From Maylandia zebra (taxonomy: Eukaryota; Chordata; Actinopteri; Cichliformes; Cichlidae): DNA of 64,000 bases. The stretch is taken from the NCBI RefSeq assembly GCF_041146795.1, contig NC_135177.1, positions 22,542,560 to 22,606,559 of the forward strand, read 5' to 3'. Both the position numbers and the translations under genes were made by a program. Positions 13,618 through 26,852 of the stretch are shown one piece after another (position 1 is the stretch's first letter; every line of letters begins with the position of its first letter). The notes under the pieces were generated by a model. That model had not been told where the DNA came from and searched no databases. It saw nothing but the letters and a program-made list of their open reading frames with translations.

Positions 13618-13860
13618 GTTATCCCGCTTTGCCCATACACAGTGAATAAGAGCAGACTGAGAGATGAGGAACGAGCAAGAGAGAGAGTGAGAAAGAGAGG
13701 AGAGAAAGTGACGGGCTCCAGCAATCCCACCTGCCACAGCTCTGTTTAACAGCCAGAGTGTTGATGTCACATGCTGAATCCACTCAGGCACACAGTGCAC
13801 TGGTCTCAGCAAGAGAGAGATGAACAGAAAGTATGAAAGAAGACAAAACGAGAAAATCAG
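13618..13860 (-). promoter_or_regulatory. Probable ca14 5' UTR and proximal promoter
   Basis: Immediately upstream of the ca14 start codon. The ATG has a favourable context (AACATGG). No TATA box or defined transcription start could be assigned, so the extent is a guess. An in-frame ATG at 13812 opens into this region, but its peptide has no signal-peptide character. Confidence 0.35.
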
Positions 13861-15936
13861 GGGCGAGACAAGGCCCGGTTTAGGGATCAGTTAGTGAGAA
13901 TTCATTCAGAGTTGGAGGCGGAAAAAGACAAAAAGACAGGATGGAGGAAATTGGGTTAAAAATAAAAGAATGAAAGACCTAACTGATTAGGGAAGAGGAG
14001 AAATGGAAATATGTGAAGGAAAAAAAGATGTCTGCTGTTTTAAACATAAGTTTTTTTGGTAGGAAGAACTTCTGTGAGTTGAATTTGAGTCATTTAACCA
14101 CACCTTCTGCATGCACGCTTGTGTATGAACTAGTATTTTATTCTACGTCACATACAGAGGCAATTTAGAATCAACAGTTAGCTGAACACGCAGGTCTGTG
14201 GAGTTCCTTGTTGATGCAGAAGAACTTCCTCTGGTGTCATTAGGCAAGATGAAAACTCTTTGAACAGCTGATTTGAACATGTAAAATTCACCAGAGGCCT
14301 GATAATCACGTTTCTACTTAGCACATCTAATCAAACATTAAACTGATCTTGCTACTGAAACTTGTAAAGATTCTGATGCATTTAGTTACTGAACTTTAAT
14401 CAATAGTGTCAATAATACCAATATTTCCTTTCTATGATGAAACTTTTATTTATCTGTTATAGCGTGACTCTCTTTTGCAAAAATACCCTGCCTAATGCAG
14501 GACAATCAACAGTGTTTCCACAGACACAAATACACACTGTGAAAATACAGATGAAAAATATACAAATTGTACGAGATAAAGTCCAAAAATGACCAAAAAG
14601 AATAAGATTCAAAGCCCAAAATATCAAAGTAAGACCTAATTGTAAACTACCACCACCCCCAGATGTACTAGGATAAAAACAAGAAACCACAAATATTTTA
14701 GAAATCTGTCAAAAACGTGTTTAACAAAACTTTTTTTCCCCATGCTAAATTTCATGGCATTACAGGGTTAGTGATGTTGTGATGATCTATAGGAGGCAAA
14801 ATGACAAGAGCTATGCCATTGTTCACAAACTTTATGATCCCACATCAGCTGTAAAACCACATTGTATGAAATGAATGATGTTGAGCTGCTTGGGCAAGAA
14901 TATAGATGACAAGAAAAAATTAAAAAGAAGAAGAAAGGAGAAAAAGGAGGTCATACAGGCAAAGAATAAAGGTGTTTAGTACAGTCAGAAGATGTGGATG
15001 AGTGAAAAACAGAAAGCTGAGAAGACAAACAAGCGCTGGTTCTCATACTAGTATTGCTAGTCAACCTTCTTCTATGTTTCGTTTATCAAAAACCCCCAAA
15101 AATGTCAATAAAAGTGCAGTTCTGATTTTATTGCATCACCCCTCCATCTTCTCCCATCCTACGACTCTGCCTCTCCACCCTCGCACTCCGCACTCGTTCT
15201 TTTATCCTCTTCCCTCCTTTCCTCTTTGACTCCGGTCAAGCGTTGTCGTCCACTTTTGCTTTTTCCTCAGCTGTGACTGTGTGTGTCAGAAGCCTGCAGG
15301 TGTGATCAGTTTTCTTGTCTTTGTGACTTTGTTCACATGTGACTGCATGCATGACTGTGTGGTATGTATGTGCATGTCATATATGAGGTTTAACCACAGT
15401 CAAATACTTGACTGGAGGTCACCCTCTAAAGGCTCTGCAGTTTATTAACAATATGGTGTCAGATTTATGCGTTTTATTGTTTTCTATTAATTTCTTCTTG
15501 ATTGACTTGAATAGCAACAGTAGCACAGTGTTTCTCTGAGCATGAAAAAACATGAAGTTCGATGATTTCTTCATAGAAGAATGCCTATCACAAACTGAAT
15601 CAACAACAAATCCATTACAAAACTAAATTACAAACAACGAAAAAACTGGTTCTTTCACCTGCTGCAGCAAAATTATGGGAAAATTACAGATTTTTTTTGG
15701 TTTGCAAGGCCTCTCTTTGAATGCAATCTACTCTCAACACTATCAGTTCTTTGGAACTGATACTCTGACTTTTGTTATGAAATAATAATAATAATGCCCT
15801 TTTTTAAAATAACTTACTCGTGCTTCACTACAAACAATATTTGTTATTGAGGTGCAATTGATGCAACTCTGCTTTGTACTTTTATCAGTCACATCTTGGA
15901 GGTCATTCACAGTGCAGGTGACATTGGGGGCCATTG

Positions 15937-16425
15937 ATTTTCAAATGTTCGTCCAATATATAACCGACAGCTGTTTCCTGTTCTTGGCAGACAGGAGTGG
16001 CCTCCACTGTGCTCTTCTGTTGCTGTAGCAGATCTGCTTCAAAGTCAGATGTGTTATGATTTGAGAGATGCGCTCCTGCACAACCACTCATGTTTGTAAC
16101 GAGTGGTTGACTGACTTACTGTTGCTGTTCTGCTTAAAATCTTCTGGCCGTTCTTCTCTGACCTCTGACATCAACAAGATATTTTCACCCAGCTGCTGCT
16201 CGCTTGATATTTTCTCATTTCAGACCATTCCCAATGCCAGCAGGCCAGCAGTATTCGAAACAATTAGACCAGTAGCTGTGTCACTTTTATTCCCCTTTCT
16301 TCTTGATGCTTGGTTTGAACTTGATCACTCTACTGACCATGTCTACATGCCTGAATTTGAATTTCTGACCTGTGATTGGTTGATTAGGTATTTGCATTAA
16401 TGAGTATAAAGTGGCTGCTGACTGT
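15937..16425 (-). mobile_element. Tc1-like transposase remnant
   Basis: Text such as GACAGGAGTGGC, TAACGAGTGGTTGACT, GACCTCTGACATCAACAAG and the terminal ATAAAGTGGC matches, on the minus strand, the 5' half and one end of a widespread fish Tc1-like transposon. It is broken by substitutions, and only this part remains. The plus-strand ORF at 16068-16400 is a shadow of the element. Confidence 0.65.
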
Positions 16426-17324
16426 ATGTGGTGTGACTGCAATGGACCATACAGTGGCTGCTGCTATGTTCATGGATTCTACATATTTTCTTTGTCTATT
16501 TTCTGATGCATATAGTTTCACGAGTATCATTTTGCTTTTCTCCATTTAAGCAATTTTGTAAAATTTCAAGTACATTGTTCACATTTCATTTTTTGTGCCT
16601 AAAATGTTTTTACTCTACATTAGGGCTACATTTTTGCTGCACTCCATCCAAAGTCAGTAAGGTGCAGATAAAAGTAAAGAAAACTTTTGTTTATTGTTTC
16701 GTCATAAATGCCACAGCAACCCAGTATGTCAGTGGACACACTTTGAGTAGATTGGCTACTTTGAAAAAAAATGACCAGTAAAATTTCTTAAACCAGAAAC
16801 AGATTCAATGTTACTGCAAAGAAAATATATGTATAAAAGAGTTATCTCTATGTCCCACATGAAAAGATAACCAAGCTAAAAGCATCCCAGTGCGATCTTT
16901 ACTTTTAAAGATATTAAAGTTATACACATTTTGGAACTAAAAAAAAAAAGTTTCAAGGCTTGTCTGTGTTTCCATATCTGCCGATCTGGTTACAAGCCCC
17001 TAATAAACTTGAAGAGACCACTCAAGGCCCACATGACTGCTTTGTTATGGTCAATAAACTTAACCCCCGGAGGTCTCCTGGATCCATTTCCAAGCATTAA
17101 CTTCAAGGTTAAGTAATTTATTTGTGGTTCTCTCATGGATTCTAATTTTAAATAGAAAAACATCTTTTAAAAACCAGAACACAAAATTCCCATTTCTCAT
17201 CTGGGGTCTTTCTGACTTTACTGTGTTTCTTCATCACGTTGGTGTAAGTCTCACATCAGGAGTGTCACTGTCACCAAATCTCATATCACAGTCTCATCTG
17301 TGCAAGTCAGTAAAACAGTCTAAA

Positions 17325-17420
17325 CAAAGGATGTCAAACTCCTTTTACAATGAGGGCCACATACAGCCCACTTGGATCTTCAGTGGGGCAGATGAGTGAA
17401 ACTACTCTTTCTGTCAGTGT
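17325..17420. mobile_element. Short hAT-like non-autonomous element remnant
   Basis: Begins AAAGGATGTCAAACTCCTTT and continues with a GGGCCACATACAGCCCA-type block, a pattern I associate with a common vertebrate hAT-derived repeat. Only one end is clear and no target duplication was found. Confidence 0.4.
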
Positions 17421-19932
17421 AAACATCTTTAATTATACATTTAATCCCTGAGATCTTTTAGTATAAGATAAATAAGTGCAGTATCTACAGCAGGTCTTGG
17501 TTTATCTTCATGACAAATGTGTAAATGTATGAAATGTAAACTACTATCCTGTAGCTTTAAAAGAACAAGTTTTCGTAGATTGATGAACATTTTCTCTTTT
17601 TTATACTGACATTTTTATATTAGACAGTAAAAAACTGGACCTTTTCCTGTTTATCTTTTAGGTAACTATTTTGGTGTAGTATCTTTATCAGCAGGAAAAG
17701 CTGTCAAATTTATAGAAAAATACAAAATTTAATGCAACCCATCATATCAACCTAGACACCTCTAGTTTTTTCTAAGAGTAACATCATATTAGTCACTGCA
17801 ATTTTTAAAAAATCATCCCTTTTTTGTTGTAAATCAGTCCTGATACTATGTGCATCAGAAAATAAACAAAGACAAAAATATACTATATACACAGAAACAA
17901 TTACTGAATAGTATGACAAAGTCACACTACATATGTGTGTAGTTCATGCTTGCATGTAATAACAGTGTCATAACCTGCACGTGTGACACAAGACTGAGAA
18001 TATGTGTTTGTAGCTGCTTCGACTGAACCTCTTCTGAGACCGCGTTTATATTTGCTTTCAACTGAAGAGCATATTCACTGCTACCACTGACAGCATTTAA
18101 CGGCCTTGCTGTTTCATGCATATTTTAAAAACTTGAGAAGTGATTTGATTGAAAACACTAATGCAATGCTTCACAGCGTTGTTTCATAAGCGAGAGATCT
18201 GTATTTCTTTCTGGAAAATAACAATTTGATCAGTTGTGCCATTCAAATGAGAAACACATCACACAATGACTATCACCTTTAGCAGTGAAGTATGTGTAAA
18301 ACCAATAGCAGTGTGTACAAATACTATGAGAAAGCCTGATGTGGGTTCTCACTGGTGTGAGATTGATGTGAGAATGGCGTCAAAATGATCAATAAAAACT
18401 GTCATTAAATAAAGATCTTCGGTGTGAACACCAGGGGGAGCCCTATCCATGTGACATATTTTGGGCTTAACGAGCAGAAAATACACCCCAAAAGTAAATG
18501 TTATCGTCACTTCTTCCTGCAACACTGGAAAGATCGTTACAATCTTGGAACTGCTCCAAAGATGCCGAATAAGGAAACATCGACATTTATTTAGGTGAAA
18601 AATAGCGAATCACAAAAATAAATAAATAAACTAGTGAAAACAGAAAGACTGAGCCCACGTGAATCCACTGCTTCACTGTGAACCGCAAGCGCCACCAATT
18701 AAAGTCTCCACGCACTGATTAGCTGCGCAACTACTTTTAAACTGGATATAAATCGCCCTTTAGGGAACAGTTCCCTTTAAAACCTCAGAGTCAATCCAAG
18801 CAAGAGTCTTTTGATCTAGATTACATCACATTGTGGATTCAAGGATAAACTTCAAAGATAAAACTGAAAAGGTTACATCACTTACTGCATCAAGCATAGA
18901 AACAACAGGATATAGAATTTAATTAATAAAATCACTGATTGCAACTATTTATCCCTTAAGATAAACAAAAGTGTGGGGGGGGAAATCCCACCAGGTCTGC
19001 TCATAAGTGTTTGAATTATTTGCTATTTATGTTTGTTGTTGTTTTTTCGTGAAACTCTGATCTGTTCTCTTCCTCGGGTTGTTGACAGCGGTTTGTGTGA
19101 CTCGTGACTATTGTTTCTAACATCTCTGGCACTGATCTCGAGATTTTAGTTTTCTCCACCTCCTCTGTCTGTCTCTCAGCTCCATCCTTTCACACAGTGC
19201 ACAGGAGCGCTCAAACGTGAAGCACTTCAGCCAAATTATGCAACACTGGTAACACTTGCCGCTCTCCCATTGGCTGTTGAGTCTTCCACTTGGAGGTGTG
19301 GCTAAAGTGCTTCCACCTGCCATTTGCCAAGTCTGTGCCGAGGGCGTGTCTGCCGGTTTCATTCACAAATCTAGCAGCGGAGCGTCTCTCCGACATGTGA
19401 AGATCCCTCTGCTTATTCTGTGGCACACATGTCTGCTCCGCAGATGTACGCCTGCAGCCTGAACAGAAGATGGATTCTGACTAGTTCAGAATGAAACTGT
19501 AATGTTTGTGGTAACAGCAACAAATATTACTACCATAATGGTGTCCTTTAGCACTTGTGTGATAGTAACATATGAAAAGGAGTCTAGAGAAATGTCCGTG
19601 TTAAAGGCAGGAGGCTTAAAATAACTGTTGGATGTCGGTGATCTTTGAGCCCTCGGGGAGCAATTCATTAAAAACAGGTGTGATCCTTTCACAGAAATTA
19701 CTGCATCAGCTCAGGAACACTTCCACAAATTATTGTCTGTTCACATCCACAAATTTTCTTTTTTTCCTTTAAAAAAAAACCCCACATATGGCTTATATGT
19801 GAACATAATCCAGAAACACTGCTATCTTCTCTGTGCTAACCCTCATTTAAAATGTACTCAGGCAAGGATGTTGGACAAATCAAAATTTGAAGTTCTGTTT
19901 GGAAAAATGAACACAGCATCCCACAACTAAAG

Positions 19933-20545
19933 AGGAGAGAGAACATCCAGTTCGTTATCAGCAGTCAGTCAAAAAATCCTGCATCTCTGATGGTGGGTGC
20001 ATTGGTGCCTATGGAATTGAGAGCTTGCAAATCTGGAAAGGCACCATCAATGCTGAAAGACATATAAAGGTTTTAGAGCACCATATACTTCCATCCAGAC
20101 CACATCTACTCCAGAGAAGGAGAAGCAACGTGACTTTGTAGTAGAAGACTCTAGTTTTTAAACTTGCCTGCCTGCAGTCCTGCCTTCTACAAATAGTCAA
20201 TACATCATGAAATTAAAAGTACAACAAAGAAGATCCAGGACTTTTTGAGCAGCTAGAATCCTATATCAGACGAGAAAGGGACGTTATTCCTCTCCCAGAA
20301 GTCCAAAAACTGGTCTCCTTAGTTCCCAGAGGTTTACACACTGTTGTAAACATGGCACCCCATCCCAACTTTTTTGAGACATGTTGCTGCTATCAAATTC
20401 AAAATGAGCTGATATTATTCTTGGGTTGAAATATTTGATATGTTTTCTGTGTTCCACTGTGAATAGAACAAGGGTTCATGAGATTTGTGAATCACTGCAT
20501 CCTGTTTTTATTTACATTTTACTCAGTGTGCCAGTGTTTTTGAAA
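19933..20545 (+). mobile_element. Tc1/mariner-type DNA transposon remnant
   Basis: Plus-strand remnant of the C-terminal half of a transposase. It includes a TGCCTGCCTGCAGTCCTG block and a CTTAGTTCCCAGAGGTTTAC block, followed by the distal non-coding end that finishes around GAATCACTGCATCCTGTTTT and TTTACATTTTACTCAG. Frameshifts and stops make it non-functional. Family recognised from memory. Confidence 0.6.
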
Positions 20546-22330
20546 CTGACATTGGAAGCTGTAATCGCACTGTAGTTGCAAAATACATTGTGAAAGAGTT
20601 TGCGTGATACTTTGGAACTGATTCCAAAAAGCATGTCTGATTTGCCCAAAGGTGAGTGCACTATCACTGAGGAGCAGATATAGTAGTTAATAATTGTGAG
20701 GCAGGCGCTAAAGTACCAGGCTTCAAACCAAATAGTAACTTATTTAAAATTTGAAACAAAGTTTAGTAGTACTAAGCAGTTTCTGCCTGTTCTGCAATGA
20801 AAAGAAATATACTGTTTAGACACTCAGGTACGTGCACCCAAACACATAATAATTACAAGAGGGATGTACAGTGTGTTTCATCAAGTTCCTTTATGGATAT
20901 TATTTCATTGTGATATGGCAACATGATCGACATTTCCTCTAAATCAGAGGAAGCTGAAGGAGAAGGTAGGGCAGGGTAAAGCAGCAGTGTGTAGTAGTTT
21001 CCCAGCTATCCTGACATGGTCTGAATCTTTGTCTTTCTGATGGAGGACAAAGATACAAAGAGCACAAAGAGTGTATACTGCAAACTGTCTCCACTTTATA
21101 TTGCAGCTCTTTGTGTCTTTGTCTTCCATTAGACCAATGACTTTTCAGTCCTAGTGTCTGATTCTCACCTCACCAAACAGGAACTTCAACTTTCACTACC
21201 TAAACATTTAAATGCTTTCACACTGAGTAAGAATGTATGTAGAAATGTCTTCTACGTAAAGTAATCGTGTAAATGTTTAATTTAGCTTCTATAATTAAGC
21301 GCTCTCACATCCCTCTTTGTTTCCCTCTAAATCATCTGCTGAATCCTTTTTATTACATTCATGCAATAGTCAGTTTTTACTACAATCAACCCAATGGAGC
21401 AATGCTCTGATTTCCACCTCAGGGACCGGTTTGACACACTGAACTTTGACCCACTTAATTGACAAACACATCTTCCATAAATGATACTTCAGCTTGTCAA
21501 TACAAGGACTGATAATGAGAAAAGAGAAAAAAAAACATGGAAGCCAAGTGGATGGGATTTGAAGGGGATGGTCTTCAGCAAGCATGAACTCAAAGTAGGT
21601 TCAGTGAGTTCATGTGCTGTAGAGGAATGCTCACGTAGCACACATACGACCTTTCCCCTGGTTTATTTTTTGCCAAAGTTCACCTGTTATTGTATCCTGA
21701 CAATAAGAGGGTCCTGTTTGCGCACCTGATGTTAAGGTTACTAAATACTGAGGGACTTGACATAGTTGCAGGCCTCGAAGATGGTAATTGTCAATCTAAC
21801 AAGGACACAGCCTGTTGTGTAGGTTGAGGAGGGTCAGTGGGTTCATGTGTATGTTAAGCATGGGAGTGGGGGAAGGGTAGGCCGTTTATCATAGGCTGAA
21901 ACATGCTGGGGATTTCGGATCTAAAAATACTAGTCAAAGCCAGTAAAATCGTGGCCTTACAATAAAGCCCAATGAGGAGAGAGACCAGCAATAAGATAAG
22001 TATGTAGCATGTGACAAGATCATGTGTATGATCCATGTACGTTGGTATAATGCATTGCAAGTTTCAGAGGGAGGGTCAGTGAGTTCGCTGCTGTAAGGCT
22101 ATATATCATGGTACTGGGAGGTGATTTGTTATCTGTATGATTGCATGCAGCAGTGTGTGTTTTTAACTTAAACATGAAATGACACTGACACAAAGCAGGC
22201 AATCACACTTTAAATACGATATTTCATTGTTTGGAAAATTTATCACCTCAGCTCTCCTTCCTACTTTCATCCTCTGAATTCCAGTTTGTGACACTAGACA
22301 AACGAGTTGGTAAGCTTTAAACTGAGGAAA

Positions 22331-23191
22331 ATACAAAAATGTTCACATGAGATTATGTAAAACTGCAAGAAATTTAGCAAATAAACAATATCCGTCTAAT
22401 ATTGCAAGTTATGTAACCCAAGATAACTCAGGGTGAAAGAATTGCACAGCCTTGTCCAGGCAGAGTGACCATCATTATAAGAAATGTGATTTTCTAGTCT
22501 GTTCTGGGCAATATAATGAAAAACGTCGCCCACTGTTTATTTAGTTATTATTTTACCTTTGAGAGGCCTTATTTGTAAGCGGTTTTCGTGCTCCATGCGT
22601 GCCTTCTGCTAAACCTCTCAAGTCCCTTGTTATATTTATTTATCAACGTGCGTTCTTACGCTCTCGGTATGAGTAATTTTTGCGCACATCTCGTGCATAG
22701 AACATACTGTGCACATCTCGGGCCGACGTGCGTGCCTGCGTGTGTTTACACCCGCTCGCTATAGTAGAGCAGCCCAGCCCAGACGCCACACTCACGGGCG
22801 ACACATGAGTGGGCAGGACCGTGAGTGCCGGGGCCGCCGTCCAGTCAGCGGAGATCACTGCGATCACTGGCTGAAAGGTTCAGCCAATGGCGCGCGCCGC
22901 CGTCGACACGGCAGCCAATGGAGTGCGCGCAGAGCGTGGGCACGTGGATTTGCGCACATGTTGACGCTTGTAAACTGCCGAGAGAAAGAGGCAGCACAGG
23001 CACAGACCGATGAACGGCAGGCCGGGTGGTGTGTGTGTGTGTGTATATGTGTGTGTGACAGAGAGGTGATGCTCGGCGTCCCGATGCTGCTCCAGCCTCG
23101 GAGTGTGGACTGACGGACCAAAAGTAGAAGACAGAGCCATCCTCCACTATTATTAGAATCAGCTGTTATTTTTAAAAGCGCTTTACTGAAG
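22331..23191 (+). promoter_or_regulatory. ciart promoter and non-coding first exon
   Basis: CpG-rich DNA (about 22640-23150) in an otherwise AT-rich window. Visible motifs: two identical CAGCCAATGG elements with CCAAT at 22884-22888 and 22915-22919 (31 bp apart), a canonical E-box CACGTG at 22941-22946, and two TTATGTAA D-box sequences at 22353-22360 and 22409-22416. A splice donor (GAAG then GTAAGAAT) at 23191/23192 suits a non-coding exon 1 spliced to the acceptor at 24606. If exon 1 reaches upstream of 23068 it contains a short upstream ORF (about 23069-23113). E-box and D-box control fits a clock-regulated gene, but the transcription start is inferred. CACGTG and TTATGTAA also occur elsewhere in the window. 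Confidence 0.6.
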
Positions 23192-24145
23192 GTAAGAATT
23201 TTCAAAAGCATTTTTATCTTTTTTGTTTGCCGAAGTTGGCAGCTTAGCCTGAAGGAATTTCCTGTCCTGTGCGTACCATCCCGGTATAATTTTAATATAT
23301 CCTAAAGCTGTGTTGCCTAACGATAAATTGCTTTTAAACGTTATAATGATTGCTCAGATTTTCCTTCATGTTTAAGACAAGTAACTGCTATGGATTTATG
23401 TTAGTGTCTGATAGACTGAACGGCTTTAGATGGCCTGAATGTACAGTTCTATTAGTTTCTCTTGCTGGCGTGGTGGTGGTGGGCACAGACACAGGCCGGC
23501 AGAAAACACCTGAGTCGCAGCCTCATGGTCTACCTGTGCAGGCTGTGGCAACACATCCACCAATCCAATCCTACCGCATCTCCATCCAGCTGGGGCTATA
23601 AACTAAGTAAGGGGTTGCACATAAACAGAAATAGCATCAGATTGCCTCACAGTATTTGAAGCTGTTGACTCTTTCACGTTAACAACGTGCCATTTGGTTT
23701 GACAGCCACCAGACATAAAATGTAAATGGCAAAGCACGCTGTCTGAGCGTTTCTTTCTCCTTTTGCGTTTGTGTCAGTCTCCTTCATTTGTGAGTGACTT
23801 TTGACTTTATTTTTCTGACGCTGATAAAGAGTTCTGTTGGTGTATTTCATTGCTGAGCATTTCTCAGTTTCCCCTGAAATCTCCCCCTCAGTATTGGTGG
23901 GATCAGAGATTGAACAAGCTGAGAAAGAAAGGGGGAGAAAAACAAACAGATGAGAGAAAGGCACATGGCCAGAAATGCAGAATGTGAAAATGTGAGAAAA
24001 AGGAGGAGGAAGAGGGCTTGGTTTGGAGAGGAAAGGAAGAGGGGGCACCGGGCTTGTGTGCATAACGAACAGGATGAGCTGAAGGCAGAGCGGAGAGGGA
24101 TGAGAAGCATACAGAAATACAGCCGAGAGGAAAGAGAGTGGTTTG

Positions 24146-24147
<2 letters not shown>

Positions 24148-24187
<40 letters not shown>
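24148..24187. repeat. (TG)n microsatellite
   Basis: About 20 TG units within the first intron of ciart. The ORFs that cross it on both strands (for example 23950-24411) owe their length to this tract and to purine-rich flanks. Confidence 0.95.
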
Positions 24188-24190
<3 letters not shown>

Positions 24191-24608
24191 CCAAGGGGGG
24201 ATGGAGCGCAAGCCTGAGACGGAGAGGAGGGGCTAGAGAGAGCACTGGAGGCTGTGGCAAAGAGAGAGAGCAGGCCTATTCCGATTTCACTACTCTACAA
24301 GCTCCCATCCCCCTCACACATTTTACTCTCCTACAGCCTCCAATCTCCTCAATGGAAGCCAGACATGCACTACTATTGTGTGCCTACTGCCTACCCCCAG
24401 TCCCAAACTAGGGCAGTGCTATACCCACCATTTTGAGTAATAGGGGTTATAATTTTTGGTAGCGAGGTAGGAAAATGGAGTATTGCCAAATGCTAAGAAC
24501 TGAACTTCCTCTCACTTCAGATGTGTTGGTTTTCAATGTTCCCTTAAGCCACACTTGTGTTTCTTTCCGTCATCCTAATCTTTGAGCTTTCTTTCTGTCC
24601 CGATAGGG

Positions 24609-26852
24609 ATGCAGTCGCAGGGCAGCACCTCCTCTCAGCCCTCCTTTGATTCCCTGAGCTCCAGTGACAGCCTCTTGTTCAGCGATTCAGAGCAGGCAGA
24701 GGACGACACAGACGTCTTCCTGACAGACAGCTCTCCATCTGTCATCATCGGGGGGTCGGGCAGCACGTCAGCAAGTGGAAATGGGGGGTCAGACAGTCCC
24801 GGGTCACAGTGGACGTGTGACGGCTTCACCGACAAAGAGGAAGAGGAGGACTCGTACAGGTCACAGAGTGGCGGCAAAGCGGCTCACGTCAGCCTGGGGA
24901 AGACTGATCCGGCGAGGCAGACTGCAAAATCACAAGGAGATCTGCTGTTTGCTCAGAAGGTAAGAAAGGTGATGGGCAGAAAAGGAGAGTGATGAGAAGA
25001 GGGCTGACATAGCAGTGTGCGTGCAAAGGAAAGCCCAGCAGATAGCCTCAGACAGCCAAGCCTAACCAAAACCAACTCGTAATCTGTCTTCCCTCCTCCT
25101 CTGTCAGTGTGCTGAGCTGCAGGGTTTCATCAGGCCCCTGCTAGAGCTGCTGAATGGACTGAAGAGGGGCCGATTCGACCGGGGTAAGCATCCTTTCTTC
25201 ACTGTCTTCTGGGAGGCAAGTGTGTGTGTGCGCTCGCTGGCTTCTGCAGTTGTTGAGGCTGAACACAGGTTTACATGATCTAAGTGGCCTCAGTCCATTG
25301 AAATAGTAAGTTTTCCTTCAAGCAGTAGTCTGTATTGATGTAGCCTATCGATCCAGTCCACAGTGCTGTGTGTGTGTGTATGTGTGAAGCGAGTCTTCTC
25401 GCTGACTCAGTAGCTTGCAAGAGTTTACCGATATCATGAGTTAGAGCGTGTGTGCATGTGTGAGACCGTGCATGCCCACATATGCATTCATTCAGTGTGA
25501 ATGCTGACTGAAGGATTATGTTCTTTTGATTGACAGGCTTGAGTAGTTTCCAGCAGAGCGTGGCGATGGATCGTATCCAGAGGATTGTGGGGGTTTTACA
25601 GAGACCTGACTGCGGGTAGGATGTCAACCAAATTGTCCCACCATCCATCAGCCCTCTTTTTCTCACTCTTATCAAGTCCTGCCATCATGAGATGTTTTAG
25701 CTGCATTTAAGAATTATTATCTTTATTAAACTGTGAGTTGATCTTAGATATGCAGTGCACGGTGAGGCAGGATGTTTTATTGAACAGTCCTCAGGCAGGT
25801 AGAGTTACAGCTTTCACTGTCAGTGCAGAGAAACACCAAACTTCAGATGAAATTTTACCTAGATCTCTGTGCAGGATCATAAATATCCACGCCTGTTTCT
25901 ACTCAGCAGCAAAGTCGTATTCCTATCTGCTCCTCACCTAAATTTTGTTCCTCTTTCTACATCATAGGGAGAAGTATCTGAACACTCTGCTCCAGGTGGA
26001 GATGATGCTAAAACTTTGGTTTCCCCAAATTCTCACTCAGCCTGTGTCTACAGCCTCCAGTGTCACCACATCCCCTGCCCGATCCCTCCAGGAAGCTTTC
26101 GGCTCCATCCCGCCGCACAAACACAGGGATCAGTTACATATTCCCGTTAAGGTGAGGACATACATTCCTGACTTCTTGCTGCTAATACACATAAACATTT
26201 CTCCACCCCACCAGCACCACAAATTTTACAAAAACCTCCCGTTCATATTCTGAAAATTACTCTCCTGTTTATTTTCCAGAAGCGCAGACTCAGCTGGACG
26301 GGTACAGACTCTCCCACGCCTTCCCCTGTACCTCTCAAGTCCCCCCATATCAGCACAGGAGAAAACAGGGTGAAGTCTGATTGCAGAGAAGGTGGACCTT
26401 CTTCCTCCCCATCACTAGCAGCTGATGCAAATCAGAGTTTGGCACATGCAGCCAGCAGCAGTCAGCTAACTGATGACAAAAATGACGGAAAAGACGGAGA
26501 CGGCAAGGAACCAGTGAAGGTGTCGAAGTACCAAGCGGGTCAGAGCTCTAAGCCGAGCCTCACGTGGGTTCATGTTGCGCCCATCCTGTCCCCACGAAAT
26601 ACCTGCCTCTCACACGATGCCCTCACAGCCAGCAGGAGGTTGAGCCCGGCTACACAAGACAGCTCCATCTCCTCCACCACACCTTACAAGCACCCCAAAA
26701 ATGTGAAGAAGCCAATCCGGTGCCAAAGCCAGCCTGTTGCTGGACAGCAGAGTGAGAGGGGGACCACCGAGGCAACTCCGGGTGAGAGCCAGTCTCCTCC
26801 TGTTACACTTAAGCCTTTGCCTGGGGCGTGTCCCACCAGCTTGAAGACCTGA
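24609..26852 (+). CDS. ciart: Circadian-associated repressor of transcription (CHRONO), 5 coding exons
   Basis: Nuclear repressor of CLOCK-BMAL1 transcription in the circadian feedback loop (known for the family). Coding exons: 24609-24959, 25108-25183, 25537-25615, 25968-26151, 26280-26852, all GT-AG, joining to 420 aa (human about 385). Residues 1-117 are Ser/Asp/Glu-rich and low complexity (starting MQSQGSTSSQPSFDSLSSSD). The conserved core, about residues 118-192, carries ELQGFIRPLLELLNGLK, SSFQQSVAMDRIQRIVGVLQ and TLLQVEMMLKLWFPQI, which identified the gene. The remainder (about 231-420) is Ser/Pro/Thr-rich and likely disordered, ending SLKT. The ATG lies two bases after the acceptor of exon 2, and there is a probable non-coding exon 1 ending at 23191. 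It lies upstream of prpf3 in the same orientation, as in human. Confidence 0.93.

Larger units (their letters stand above)
13861..22330. other. Intergenic region between ca14 and ciart (divergently arranged genes)
   Basis: The ca14 and ciart starts face away from each other here. I see no coding exon. Recognisable content is a Tc1-like remnant (15937-16425), a hAT-like remnant (17325-17420), a Tc1/mariner-type remnant (19933-20545) and a CTCF-like motif (18427-18443). A slightly GC-richer patch at about 19180-19460 contains an inverted CCAAT box (CCCATTGGCTG near 19266), but no gene could be attached to it. Confidence 0.5.

Noticed and set aside
22709-23211. Several overlapping ORFs on both strands in the CpG-rich region
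   Set aside because: GC-rich promoter DNA lacks stop codons by composition; no splice structure or homology.
23950-24411. Plus-strand ORF of 153 codons, and minus-strand ORFs of 102-137 codons opposite it
   Set aside because: Their length comes from the (TG)n tract and purine-rich flanks in ciart intron 1; composition is repetitive and there is no domain or splice context.
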